This document shows positions 12,188 through 20,066 of a DNA stretch of 29,190 bases, piece after piece. Source of the stretch: Minisyncoccota bacterium (GTDB lineage: Bacteria > Patescibacteriota > Minisyncoccia > Minisyncoccales > UBA5738); contig JALOQL010000001.1 in the NCBI GenBank assembly GCA_025453415.1, positions 1 to 29,190 of the forward strand. The letters run 5' to 3'. Both the position numbers and the translations under genes were made by a program. The stretch's first letter is position 1. Every line of letters starts with the position of its first letter. The notes under the pieces were generated by a model that did not search any database, was not told where the DNA came from, and saw only the letters and a program-made list of their open reading frames with translations.

Positions 12188-15100
12188 ATGATCAAACTCA
12201 AAGAAACCGCGATCAAAACAATGGCCGACGCCCTGATGGCGGGCGGCCGGGACCTGGAAAAAACGAACTCCCCGGCGGAATCGTCGGAAGAAATAATCTT
12301 CTTGAACCGGAAACTCCGCGAAGCCTTTAAAATTTCCCCCAATCCGAAAAGCGCGCCGGCGCCCCAGTTTTCGACAGCCCAAGAAGAGCCGAAAAAACCG
12401 GAGGAAAAGTTAGCATCCGAAGCCGAAATCATTCCCAAGAAAGCCCCCGTACCCGCGCCTTCGGCGGACGAAATCCCGCCCCTGCCCACGAACGAGGATT
12501 TTTTGGCAACGAAAATCGAATCCGCCCCCGAAGAACTGGGGCGCGTTGTGCGCGCCCAGGCGGCGGAAGCCGAAGAAGTTGTTTCCCCCGACAAAAAAAA
12601 CATTGACGACCTGCGCAAGATAAAGGAAGAACTGGAAGAGCAACAAAAGAAAAACGAAATCAAGGCGGCCGAAACGCGAAAAAAACGCGACGAGGAGATT
12701 GCGGCAGAACGCGAAAAGGAAAGACAGCTCGCAGAGGATGATAAAAAAAGAAAAGAATCCGAAAGCGCCGCCAAACTGGAAAGAGAAAGACGCATCGCCG
12801 AGGAAGAAATGAAAAGGCGGGAAAAGGAAAAAATGGCCCAGCTAGCACGCGAAGAAGCGAAGAGGGAAGAGGAAAGACTCGCTACCCAGGAAAAACTCCG
12901 CCAAGAAAAACTCCGGGCGCAAATTGAGGCCGAAAGAAAAAAGGAAGAACGGCGCCAACAATTGGCCGAACTGGAAGTGGAACGCGAAAAAGAAAAAATC
13001 CGGCGCGCCGAGGAAGACAAGAAAAAACACGAACAAGAAGAAGCCGCCAAACAAGCCTCCCTGCAAAAAGCAAAAGATGAAAATTCCGGCGGAGAAACCC
13101 TTTTAGAAGCGCTTGACAAATTAGCCAGCCGGCTGCGTTCGCAAAAAACATACCTTGAAAGGCAGCTTTCCGGTTTTCCCGAGACCAGCGATCCTTTAAA
13201 AAAGAAAAAGCTAGCTCTCGAAGTAAAGATCGACCAGATAAAATCAAGCGAATTGGCCGTTAATCTTAAAAACGAAAACGAGATTGAAAAGCAACTGGCG
13301 CTTGAAAAAGAAAAACTCGACGGTAAAATAAGCATCCAGCAAGAAAAACTGATAGAGCAAAAAATATGGGACCTGGAAGAACAACGCAAAGAAGCTGAAA
13401 AAAAACGCTGGGGAGTCGAAGACAACATCAACAAGATCGCCGAAGAAAAGGATGCGGTGGCGGCCAAGATCGCGGTAATAGCGAAGGAAGAAACAGCCGT
13501 CAGCCAAAAGATCAAGACTATTTCCGGACAGGAAAAATTGGTCTATTTCGCGCAGGAAAAATGGAAAATGGAGCAAGAAATGCTGGGCAATGTCAATGAC
13601 CGGAATGCGATCACGCCCGTACTGGGAACCGCGCTAAACCAGAAAAATTCGGTCGCCGCCAAGCTCCAGGAATTGACCGACAAAGAAAAAGTCCTGAAAA
13701 TCAATCTGGCCGAGATAGAACAAAAAGAAAAACAAGCCAGCAATCCATCGGAAAAAAGAGCTATCGAGCAAGAGCGATGGCATATCGGCGAAGATTTAAA
13801 ATCGACCATAAAAGAAAAATGGGGGGTCGAAGAAAAACTAAAGGCAAACGAAAACGAAATACAAGAAATCCAAGGGAAAATCGACAACATCAATAAAAAG
13901 ATCGGCCACACCCAAAACATCATTTCGAACAATGAAGCCACCCTGGAAAAGGAAGGACTCGCGGTACGCCGGATACGCGACGAAATAAGCAAATTCTTCA
14001 AAGAAAACGGCCTTGAAGTAAACTCCGAAATATTAAGCGAGATCATCCAGCCCGATGACCTGGCTTCGAACAGAGATAAAAAATCACAATCAATCGAAAC
14101 TGACGCAAAACCTGCGATCGCAACCTCTCCGGTAAAAACTCAACCACCGACCAGAGTTATATCCGCAAAGAGCGAGATTGCTCCAAATAAACCCGTCCCG
14201 GGGATCACCAAAGAACCGGCCAAGCCGGCGGACCAACCCAAACCGACAGCGCCAATGTCAACGGCAACGGCAGCACCAGCCACCAAGGAAACAAAAACAA
14301 ATCCGGCTCCGGCCGCAACGCCTCAGCCGACAGTACCGGCTCAAATACCAACCCAATCCCAGATCAAAAAGGAGCCCCCGATGCAACCGTCAACTCCCGC
14401 CCCGGCCGCAATACCTACAAAGAGCGTGGACGCCTCTCCAGCAGTTCAGACGCAAAAACCCATACAGCCGCAAACGGAAATAAAGCCGGCCGCGCCGAAT
14501 GTTCAACCCGCAACCCAGCCGGCCGCCCCGGAACCGGTGGCGCCAATAGCGCCGGCAAGCGCCCCCAATATCGAAATCCGGCCGCAACCCGCTCCAGCCA
14601 TAATACCGCCCAAGGAACCGATATTGACGCCCGATACCAAGCTTTCCGACATCATCAAGAATACCCGGCCCGAAATGAAAACCGAGAGACCTGCTCCGGT
14701 TGTAAACAGCATCCCGGCTTCCGCGATTGCCGTACCGCCGGTCGTTGCCGCAGCTGCCGGCGCCAATGCCGCCAAACCCGCGGCAGGCGCCTATATGGAA
14801 CAAATCGAAATTGATCCCGCAACCAACATCCGGTCATTCCAGCCGGCAGAAAAAGCGGCAACCCAGCCGGCCGCCCCGGAAACAGCCGCACCCGCGGCCA
14901 GAGTCCAAAGGGGCCCAACCGATGAAGACATGCAAGGATTCGGCGGCGCCGGCAAGGAAGACTTGGAAGTTTTCGGCTCGGGAGACCCCGGTGATGCCTG
15001 GGGAGATCGATGGGGACAGATCAAAAAAACTACCACTCCGGCCGGCAATCAGGCGGCGGCCGTTCCGGGCACGATACAAAGCGTAGTCCCAGGCGCGATG

Positions 15101-15910
15101 CCTTACACGCCGGCCGAACCGGCCGCCGACCAGGTAATCGGCGCTAGCAAGACCGGCGGTAATAAAACTTTGGTCAGGATAATTGTGGTCCTGGTGTTAT
15201 TGGGCATCCTTGGAATCGCCATTACTCTCGTTTTACTAAAAAACGGATCACCGACACCGACCGGCGGCGAGGAACCAAGCGAGGAAACCACTATCAAGAA
15301 GCCGGGGGAGGAAGAAACACCCGCCAAGCCGGTGAAACCCACCACCACCCTGGCGGTCCTGGAAACGAAAACCATCTATACCGAAGACGCGGCCAGCATT
15401 CCCAACGTACTTTTCCCTTACCTGCAAAGCCCCTTCGACTCCGACGGCTATTACCGGATAATCATCCAGAACAAAAAAGACAAAACCAACATCAGCCTAA
15501 GACAATTTTTCAGCGTATTTAAAGTTACCGCGCCCGCAAGCTTTTACAGCGCCGCCAGCGACGATTTCATCCTGTTTATCTATGCCAATAAAGGCAAAAA
15601 TCGGCTGGGAATCGTCACCACCACCGACAACGCCAACGGCCTGAAAAAAGCCTTGGCCGACTGGGAACCAAATATGGTGGCCAACACCGACAATCTGTTT
15701 AAATTCCTCGGCCGCAAAACCCAAAGCGCCACCGCAACCCTGAAATTCGATTCCGATGCGACCAGCGACAACGTCCAATACCGCACCCTCGTTTTTTCTC
15801 CCGCTACCGACAATTATGCGATCGCCTATACGATTTACAAGGAAAAATATCTGGCACTGACAACTTCCAACGAGGCCATGATCAAAATATTCAACCAGTT
15901 GCCAAAATAG
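12188..15910 (+). CDS. 1240-residue coiled-coil, single-pass membrane protein with extracellular C-terminal domain
   Basis: N-terminal about 130 residues: acidic and proline-containing. Residues about 135-625: continuous charged coiled coil (E/K/R/Q-rich), in which a short motif with a Trp after a basic residue (KIWDLE, KRWGVE, EKWKME, ERWHIG, EKWGVE) recurs near 391-545. Residues about 625-950: Pro/Ala/Thr/Gln low-complexity linker. Residues about 995-1018: one membrane helix (VRIIVVLVLLGILGIAITLVLL). After a Glu/Lys/Pro spacer, a folded domain at about 1050-1240 (ETKTIYTEDAASIPNVLFPY to the end) should be outside the cell. The topology predicts a long cytoplasmic rod tied to the envelope, perhaps a scaffold or regulator of a surface complex. 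Family not recognised. Its own promoter lies upstream of the nested repeat. Confidence 0.8.
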   Translation: MIKLKETAIKTMADALMAGGRDLEKTNSPAESSEEIIFLNRKLREAFKISPNPKSAPAPQFSTAQEEPKKPEEKLASEAEIIPKKAPVPAPSADEIPPLPTNEDFLATKIESAPEELGRVVRAQAAEAEEVVSPDKKNIDDLRKIKEELEEQQKKNEIKAAETRKKRDEEIAAEREKERQLAEDDKKRKESESAAKLERERRIAEEEMKRREKEKMAQLAREEAKREEERLATQEKLRQEKLRAQIEAERKKEERRQQLAELEVEREKEKIRRAEEDKKKHEQEEAAKQASLQKAKDENSGGETLLEALDKLASRLRSQKTYLERQLSGFPETSDPLKKKKLALEVKIDQIKSSELAVNLKNENEIEKQLALEKEKLDGKISIQQEKLIEQKIWDLEEQRKEAEKKRWGVEDNINKIAEEKDAVAAKIAVIAKEETAVSQKIKTISGQEKLVYFAQEKWKMEQEMLGNVNDRNAITPVLGTALNQKNSVAAKLQELTDKEKVLKINLAEIEQKEKQASNPSEKRAIEQERWHIGEDLKSTIKEKWGVEEKLKANENEIQEIQGKIDNINKKIGHTQNIISNNEATLEKEGLAVRRIRDEISKFFKENGLEVNSEILSEIIQPDDLASNRDKKSQSIETDAKPAIATSPVKTQPPTRVISAKSEIAPNKPVPGITKEPAKPADQPKPTAPMSTATAAPATKETKTNPAPAATPQPTVPAQIPTQSQIKKEPPMQPSTPAPAAIPTKSVDASPAVQTQKPIQPQTEIKPAAPNVQPATQPAAPEPVAPIAPASAPNIEIRPQPAPAIIPPKEPILTPDTKLSDIIKNTRPEMKTERPAPVVNSIPASAIAVPPVVAAAAGANAAKPAAGAYMEQIEIDPATNIRSFQPAEKAATQPAAPETAAPAARVQRGPTDEDMQGFGGAGKEDLEVFGSGDPGDAWGDRWGQIKKTTTPAGNQAAAVPGTIQSVVPGAMPYTPAEPAADQVIGASKTGGNKTLVRIIVVLVLLGILGIAITLVLLKNGSPTPTGGEEPSEETTIKKPGEEETPAKPVKPTTTLAVLETKTIYTEDAASIPNVLFPYLQSPFDSDGYYRIIIQNKKDKTNISLRQFFSVFKVTAPASFYSAASDDFILFIYANKGKNRLGIVTTTDNANGLKKALADWEPNMVANTDNLFKFLGRKTQSATATLKFDSDATSDNVQYRTLVFSPATDNYAIAYTIYKEKYLALTTSNEAMIKIFNQLPK

Positions 15911-15916
15911 ACACTA

Positions 15917-15945
15917 TTGCCTAGGCCAGCCAAAAAGGGTACCAT
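15917..15945 (+). promoter_or_regulatory. Possible promoter of the DksA-like gene
   Basis: TTGCCT (15917-15922), a 17-nt spacer, TACCAT (15940-15945). The -10 is weak. A second -10-like CATAAT at 16022-16027, 4 nt before the ATG, has no good -35. Confidence 0.35.
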
Positions 15946-16031
15946 ATTAACAAGGCTGCTAAGTGCGCGTCGCATTAGAGCTTTTTTCTTCATACCGCCG
16001 ATCAAAAATCACAAAATGCGGCATAATCCAA

Positions 16032-16421
16032 ATGACAAAAAAAACCAACTACGATAAAGCCTCCCTGGACGAGATCGAGACCAAACTGAAGAAGGAAAAG
16101 GAAAACATCGAAAGCGAGCTTTCCAAGATCGCAGTTCCTAATAAAAACGTTCCGGGAGACTGGCAGAGCAAATTTCCCTACGGTAACAGTGATTCGGGTA
16201 CAGCTACCCTTGAGAGACAAGCGGACGAGGTCGAAGAATACGCGACGCGCCTGCCACTGGAACACAACCTTGAGACAAAGCTGGCCAAAGTGAACGCCGC
16301 GATCGACAAAATCGCCAAAGGCACCTACGGCAAGTGCGAAAAATGCGGCGAAGATATCCCCCTGGAACGCCTGGAGATATTTCCCGAAGCCGGCCTCTGC
16401 GTTGATTGCCAGAAACAATAA
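16032..16421 (+). CDS. DksA/TraR family zinc-finger protein
   Basis: 129 residues from the ATG at 16032; an upstream in-frame start at 15963 adds residues unlike the family. A helical coiled N-terminal region (LDEIETKLKKEKENIESELS; LEHNLETKLAKVNAAIDKI) is followed by GTYGKCEKCGEDIPLERL and CVDCQKQ, a C-x2-C-x17-C-x2-C zinc finger. Family members bind in the RNA polymerase secondary channel and tune initiation. The acidic tip residues that define true DksA are not obvious, so this is best called a DksA/TraR-like regulator. Closed by its own terminator. Confidence 0.88.
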   Translation: MTKKTNYDKASLDEIETKLKKEKENIESELSKIAVPNKNVPGDWQSKFPYGNSDSGTATLERQADEVEEYATRLPLEHNLETKLAKVNAAIDKIAKGTYGKCEKCGEDIPLERLEIFPEAGLCVDCQKQ

Positions 16422-16427
16422 TCCAAC

Positions 16428-16465
16428 AAAACAGCCTTTTCCGGCGGGGAGGGCTGTTTTATTAT
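16428..16465 (+). terminator. Intrinsic terminator of the DksA-like gene
   Basis: AAAACAGCC (16428-16436) pairs with GGCTGTTTT (16452-16460), followed by ATTAT. Inner TCC/GGA bases can lengthen the stem. Confidence 0.75.
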
Positions 16466-16512
16466 AATACCGCCACTTCCTTTTTTAGGGTTCGATATTT
16501 TCATATTCATAT

Positions 16513-18051
16513 ATGCCATCAAAAATATTATCTGCCGGGACCGCGGGCCTGGAAGCCCAGTTGATCGAAGTCGAGGTTCAAACGTCCTACGGCTTGCGGA
16601 AATTCGACATCGTCGGGCTTCCGGACAAGTCGGTCCAAGAGTCCAAAGACAGGGTTAGCTCGGCAATTGAAAGCGCGGGATTTAAATCGCCGCACCACCA
16701 GCCGGTCAAAGTCCTGGTATCGCTGGCGCCGGCCGACCTAAAAAAAGAAGGAGCGTTATACGACCTGCCAATTGCCCTGGGATATCTTGCGGCAAACCGC
16801 GATATAAAATTCGACGCGGCAAAAAAAGTTTTTCTGGGAGAACTGGCGCTCGACGGCCGCCTGCGCCCGATAAAAGGCGCGGTGTGTTTCGCGATCGCAT
16901 GCCGCGAGCAGGGGATGGAAGAGATTGTTCTGCCCAAGGTTAACGCCCCGGAAGCGCGCCTGATAAAAGGCCTGCGCGTCACCGGCGTGGAAACTCTGGC
17001 CCAAACCGTTGATTACCTCCAAGGCAAAACAACAATAAGCGAAAATGCCGCAAGCGATATCGCGGAAACGACAGCGGCCAACGCCAACGAACCATTAAAA
17101 AACGATATGGGATTGATCTCCGGCCAGGAAGCTTCCAAAAGGGCGCTGACGATCGTGGCCGCCGGCGGCCACAACCTTTCCATGTGGGGCCCGCCGGGCA
17201 CCGGCAAAACCCTGCTGGCCAAAGCCCTGTCCACGATATTGCCGCCGCTTTCTTTCGAAGAGTCTCTGGAAGTAACCAAGATCTACAGCATCTGCGGCCT
17301 CCTGCCGGCGGATTCGCCTCTGATATCGCAACGCCCCTTCCGGGCACCGCACCACACTTCGTCGGCCGCGGCCGTGATCGGCGGCGGCAACCCGCCGCGG
17401 CCGGGCGAAATAACTTTGGCGCACCGCGGCGTACTTTTCCTCGACGAATTCCCCGAATTCCACCGCGACGCGCTCGAAGCCATGCGCCAGCCGATAGAGG
17501 AGGGGACAATCAGCGTCCTGCGAGCAAAACACGCGGTATCTTTGCCGGCGCGCTTTACCCTGGTGCTCGCCTCCAATCCCTGCCCCTGCGGCAATTTCGG
17601 CAATCCCGAAAAAAGGTGCTCTTGCTCCAATTCCCAGATCTCGATGTACCGCAAAAAACTTTCCGGCCCGCTAATGGACCGGGTCGACTTATTCATAAAT
17701 GTCCCGGCGGTAAAATACGATAAGCTGGCGCACAACGAGTTCGATACCCGCAATGCCAGCGCCAGCGTAAGAGAAACAGTCTGCCAGTGCCGCCAGGTAC
17801 AACTTGCCCGGTTTGGCGATTACCGCACCAACGCGGAAATGAACATCCCCCAGGTAAAAGAATTCTGCCGGCTCGACGAGCCGTCGGAAAAGCTGCTCAA
17901 AACCGCGGTCGATTCGGGTAAAATGTCGGCGCGCGGCTACCATCGGGTGCTCAAGGTCAGCCGGACCATCGCCGACCTGGCCGGCGCCGAAAACATCAAG
18001 TTAAATCATGTCGCCGAAGCCTTAGCCTACCGCCCGCAAGAAGTGCTTTGA
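16513..18051 (+). CDS. comM: YifB/ComM family AAA+ ATPase (Mg-chelatase-like)
   Basis: 512 residues, the usual length. An N-terminal ChlI-like domain (TYGLRKFDIVGLPDKSVQES; LDGRLRPIKGAV) is followed by the AAA+ core with Walker A GPPGTGKT near 226-233 and Walker B GVLFLDEFPEF near 305. A cysteine cluster NPCPCGNFGNPEKRCSCS comes next, and the C-terminal RARGYHR-type element appears as SARGYHRVLKVSRTIADLAG. ComM is a hexameric helicase that drives branch migration during integration of transformed DNA. Its presence here fits DNA-uptake capability in a small genome. The start ATG at 16513 has an A/T-rich upstream without Shine-Dalgarno. Confidence 0.95.
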   Translation: MPSKILSAGTAGLEAQLIEVEVQTSYGLRKFDIVGLPDKSVQESKDRVSSAIESAGFKSPHHQPVKVLVSLAPADLKKEGALYDLPIALGYLAANRDIKFDAAKKVFLGELALDGRLRPIKGAVCFAIACREQGMEEIVLPKVNAPEARLIKGLRVTGVETLAQTVDYLQGKTTISENAASDIAETTAANANEPLKNDMGLISGQEASKRALTIVAAGGHNLSMWGPPGTGKTLLAKALSTILPPLSFEESLEVTKIYSICGLLPADSPLISQRPFRAPHHTSSAAAVIGGGNPPRPGEITLAHRGVLFLDEFPEFHRDALEAMRQPIEEGTISVLRAKHAVSLPARFTLVLASNPCPCGNFGNPEKRCSCSNSQISMYRKKLSGPLMDRVDLFINVPAVKYDKLAHNEFDTRNASASVRETVCQCRQVQLARFGDYRTNAEMNIPQVKEFCRLDEPSEKLLKTAVDSGKMSARGYHRVLKVSRTIADLAGAENIKLNHVAEALAYRPQEVL

Positions 18052-18060
18052 TAACTTAAA

Positions 18061-18082
18061 AGCCGCCTTCGGGCGGTTTTGC
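18061..18082. terminator. Bidirectional terminator between comM and the LysM-M23 gene
   Basis: CCGCC-TTCG-GGCGG (18063-18076) with TTTT on the plus-strand 3' side and CTTTTAA on the minus-strand 3' side. It serves both convergent genes. Confidence 0.82.
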
Positions 18083-18109
18083 GTTATTTAAACTTTGATT
18101 TTTCGGAAA

Positions 18110-19150
18110 TTAGCGGAAAGGGTTGGCCGCGCCGATAATCTCGAAATGCAGATGGCAACCGGTGGATTTTCCAGTGGTTCCCATTAACCCAATCACATCG
18201 CCCTTTTTGACCTCCCGCCCCTGCGACACCAGCACGGTCTGCAAGTGGTAATAGTGGGTGATCACAGTCCCGCCGAGATGCGAGAGCGAGATATTGTTGC
18301 CAGCGCCGCCGTTCCAACCACCGGTCACCGCTTTGCTGACCACGCCGGATGCCGCCGCGTATATAGGCGCGCCGCAATATCCGGCGGTCAGATCAACCGC
18401 ATTGCGGAAGTGTGCCCCCTGGGTTTTACGGCAGGGTGATCCGACCGGACAAAGGAAATAGTTACCCGAAAGCGACGCGCCGCCGGTCGCCTGGGCCAGC
18501 GGTTTGGCCGGCACCACCACCTGCGGCATCCTGCCTTCCGGAACGATCAAAACATCGCCAACGAAAACGCTGTCTTCGCCAGCAAGTTCGTTGAACGCGA
18601 CAATCTTTTGCGAATCGGATTTGTAATTGGAAGCAATCTTGGCCAGGGTATCCCCCGGGACCACATAATGGACAACACCCGTGACCGGCGGAATAATAAG
18701 CTGCTGCCCTGGTTTTACCGTTTCACCCTTTTTCATGTCGTTAGCCCAAACAATTGTATCGGTGCTTATGCCGAATTTTTCGGCAAGGCTCGCTACGGTA
18801 TCACCGCTTTGGACTTCATATTCGACAATGTCTTTGCGATCGCCGATCTCGTCGCGGTAATCCTGGGCATCACCCACGATCGCCCCCAAGACCTTGGGAG
18901 TGACGGACACCGGCGGCACGGCCGCCTTGACGCGGGCATCGCCGACCAGGATATAGCTGGGCGATTCAGGCTTGGACTGCTGGTCGGCTTGAGCCACCAT
19001 GTTTTTGGCGATATCGGCCCGGCAGGTGTCGTTGGCCTTGGCCGAAACGCACTTTACCGCCTGATCGGCCGCAAATGAGCATACAACAAACAAAACCGCT
19101 CCGATAAGGAGAAGTTTGGCAAAATTCTTGAGTTGGAGGGGAATACACAT
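18110..19150 (-). CDS. Exported LysM-LysM-M23 peptidoglycan hydrolase
   Basis: 346 residues. N-terminal signal/anchor helix LLLIGAVLFVVCSFA (13-27). LysM 1 (about 109-154, VEYEVQSGDTVASLAEKFGI) and LysM 2 (about 158-204, VVHYVVPGDTLAKIASNYKS) bind glycan strands. The M23 domain (about 225-346) has the zinc ligands H247 and D253 in HFRNAVD, H299/H302 in THYYH, and H333/H335 in GCHLHFE, so it looks active. It would cut peptide cross-bridges in the wall, for growth, division or opening the wall for surface machines. A consensus TTGACA promoter places the start of transcription at or within 3 nt of the ATG. The gene diverges from rsmA. Confidence 0.93.
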   Translation of the reverse strand: MCIPLQLKNFAKLLLIGAVLFVVCSFAADQAVKCVSAKANDTCRADIAKNMVAQADQQSKPESPSYILVGDARVKAAVPPVSVTPKVLGAIVGDAQDYRDEIGDRKDIVEYEVQSGDTVASLAEKFGISTDTIVWANDMKKGETVKPGQQLIIPPVTGVVHYVVPGDTLAKIASNYKSDSQKIVAFNELAGEDSVFVGDVLIVPEGRMPQVVVPAKPLAQATGGASLSGNYFLCPVGSPCRKTQGAHFRNAVDLTAGYCGAPIYAAASGVVSKAVTGGWNGGAGNNISLSHLGGTVITHYYHLQTVLVSQGREVKKGDVIGLMGTTGKSTGCHLHFEIIGAANPFR

Positions 19151-19159
19151 TACGTTATT

Positions 19160-19187
19160 ATTCTATATCACACCCGATATTTGTCAA
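19160..19187 (-). promoter_or_regulatory. Promoter of the LysM-M23 gene
   Basis: Minus strand: TTGACA (19182-19187), a 16-nt spacer, TAGAAT (19160-19165). An alternative -10 AATAAT ends 6 nt before the ATG at 19150. Either reading gives a leader of 0-3 nt. Confidence 0.65.
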
Positions 19188-19190
19188 TGG

Positions 19191-19218
19191 TTTTAGGCCG
19201 AAGATTCCGTGTTAAAAT
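19191..19218 (+). promoter_or_regulatory. Extended -10 promoter of rsmA
   Basis: TGT-TAAAAT with the -10 at 19213-19218 and only a weak TTTTAG at the -35 position (19191-19196). It is back to back with the M23 promoter. Predicted leader about 16 nt, without Shine-Dalgarno. Confidence 0.45.
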
Positions 19219-19240
19219 AAAGCATTGGATTACACTAAAA

Positions 19241-20059
19241 ATGGACTCAAAAAAAGATAAAAAAGGCGCGACAGAATCCGTCGTCCGGCCCAAGAAAAGG
19301 TTGGGGCAGAATTTCCTGGCCGAGACCGGAATAATCGATAAATTAGTGGCTGCCGCCAACATCAAGCCGGGAGAGACCGTCCTGGAGATCGGTCCGGGTA
19401 CCGGCAACTTGACCGAAGCGCTGGCCAAAACCGGCAACCGGCTGATCGCGATCGAAAAAGACCCTGATATGCTGGCAATACTGCGAGAAAAATTCGCCGC
19501 CTGCCCCAATGTCGAAATGGTCAAGGATGACGCCCTGGTATTCGACGAAACGAGGATTGCCCAGCCCTACCGAATTGCCGCCAACCTGCCGTTCTACATT
19601 GCCGCGCCGTTGATCCGCAAATTCCTGGAGAGTAAAAACCCGCCGCAGTCGCTGACGGTAATCGTGCAAAAGGAAGTCGCGCAGCGCATCGTTGCCAAAC
19701 CGCCCAAAATGAACCTGTTGGCGGCCTCGGTGCAATTCTATGCCGTCCCGAAAATCGTTTCCTATATATCAAAGGGGTGCTTTTGGCCCGCGCCGAAAGT
19801 CGATTGCGCCATCCTCCATCTTGCCCCCTTTCCCAAGGAAGGGGAGCGGTATACGTCAAGAAACATCAACCGGTTTTTCCGCGCCATGAAGGCCGGATTT
19901 TCCCAGCCGCGCAAACAGCTGGCCGGCAACCTTGCATCCGGGCTTGGCATCGGCAAGGAAGCGGCACGCGCGCTGTTGGAAAAGAACGGCATCGCCCCGC
20001 AGCGGCGCGCCGAAACACTCGCCCTGGAAGATTGGATTGCTCTTGGCGATGGCATATAA
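19241..20059 (+). CDS. rsmA: 16S rRNA (adenine1518-N6/adenine1519-N6) dimethyltransferase
   Basis: 272 residues from the ATG at 19241 (MDSKKDKKGA). PKKRLGQNFLAETGIID opens the family domain. The SAM-binding motif VLEIGPGTGNLTEAL, the acidic loop IAIEKDPDM, and catalytic motif IV NLPFYIAAPLI (N-L-P-F/Y) are all intact. The C-terminal helical domain (FRAMKAGFSQPRKQLAGNL) is present. It dimethylates two adjacent adenines at the 3' end of 16S rRNA late in 30S assembly. An in-frame extension to 19133 overlaps the divergent promoters and is rejected. The last codons contain the promoter of the next gene. Confidence 0.97.
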   Translation: MDSKKDKKGATESVVRPKKRLGQNFLAETGIIDKLVAAANIKPGETVLEIGPGTGNLTEALAKTGNRLIAIEKDPDMLAILREKFAACPNVEMVKDDALVFDETRIAQPYRIAANLPFYIAAPLIRKFLESKNPPQSLTVIVQKEVAQRIVAKPPKMNLLAASVQFYAVPKIVSYISKGCFWPAPKVDCAILHLAPFPKEGERYTSRNINRFFRAMKAGFSQPRKQLAGNLASGLGIGKEAARALLEKNGIAPQRRAETLALEDWIALGDGI

Positions 20060-20060
20060 T
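20032..20060 (+). promoter_or_regulatory. Promoter of giant surface protein 1, inside the end of rsmA
   Basis: TTGGAT (20032-20037), a 17-nt spacer, TATAAT (20055-20060). Six nt separate the -10 from the ATG at 20067, so transcription should start on the A of the ATG. Confidence 0.65.
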
Positions 20061-20066
20061 ATAGTA

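Noticed and set aside
12124..13515. 463-residue Ser/Phe-rich minus-strand open frame
   Set aside because: It is the mirror of the Glu/Lys-rich coiled-coil gene (GAA/AAA codons read as TTC/TTT). Its composition is nearly only S/F/A, and it also runs into the inverted-repeat element.
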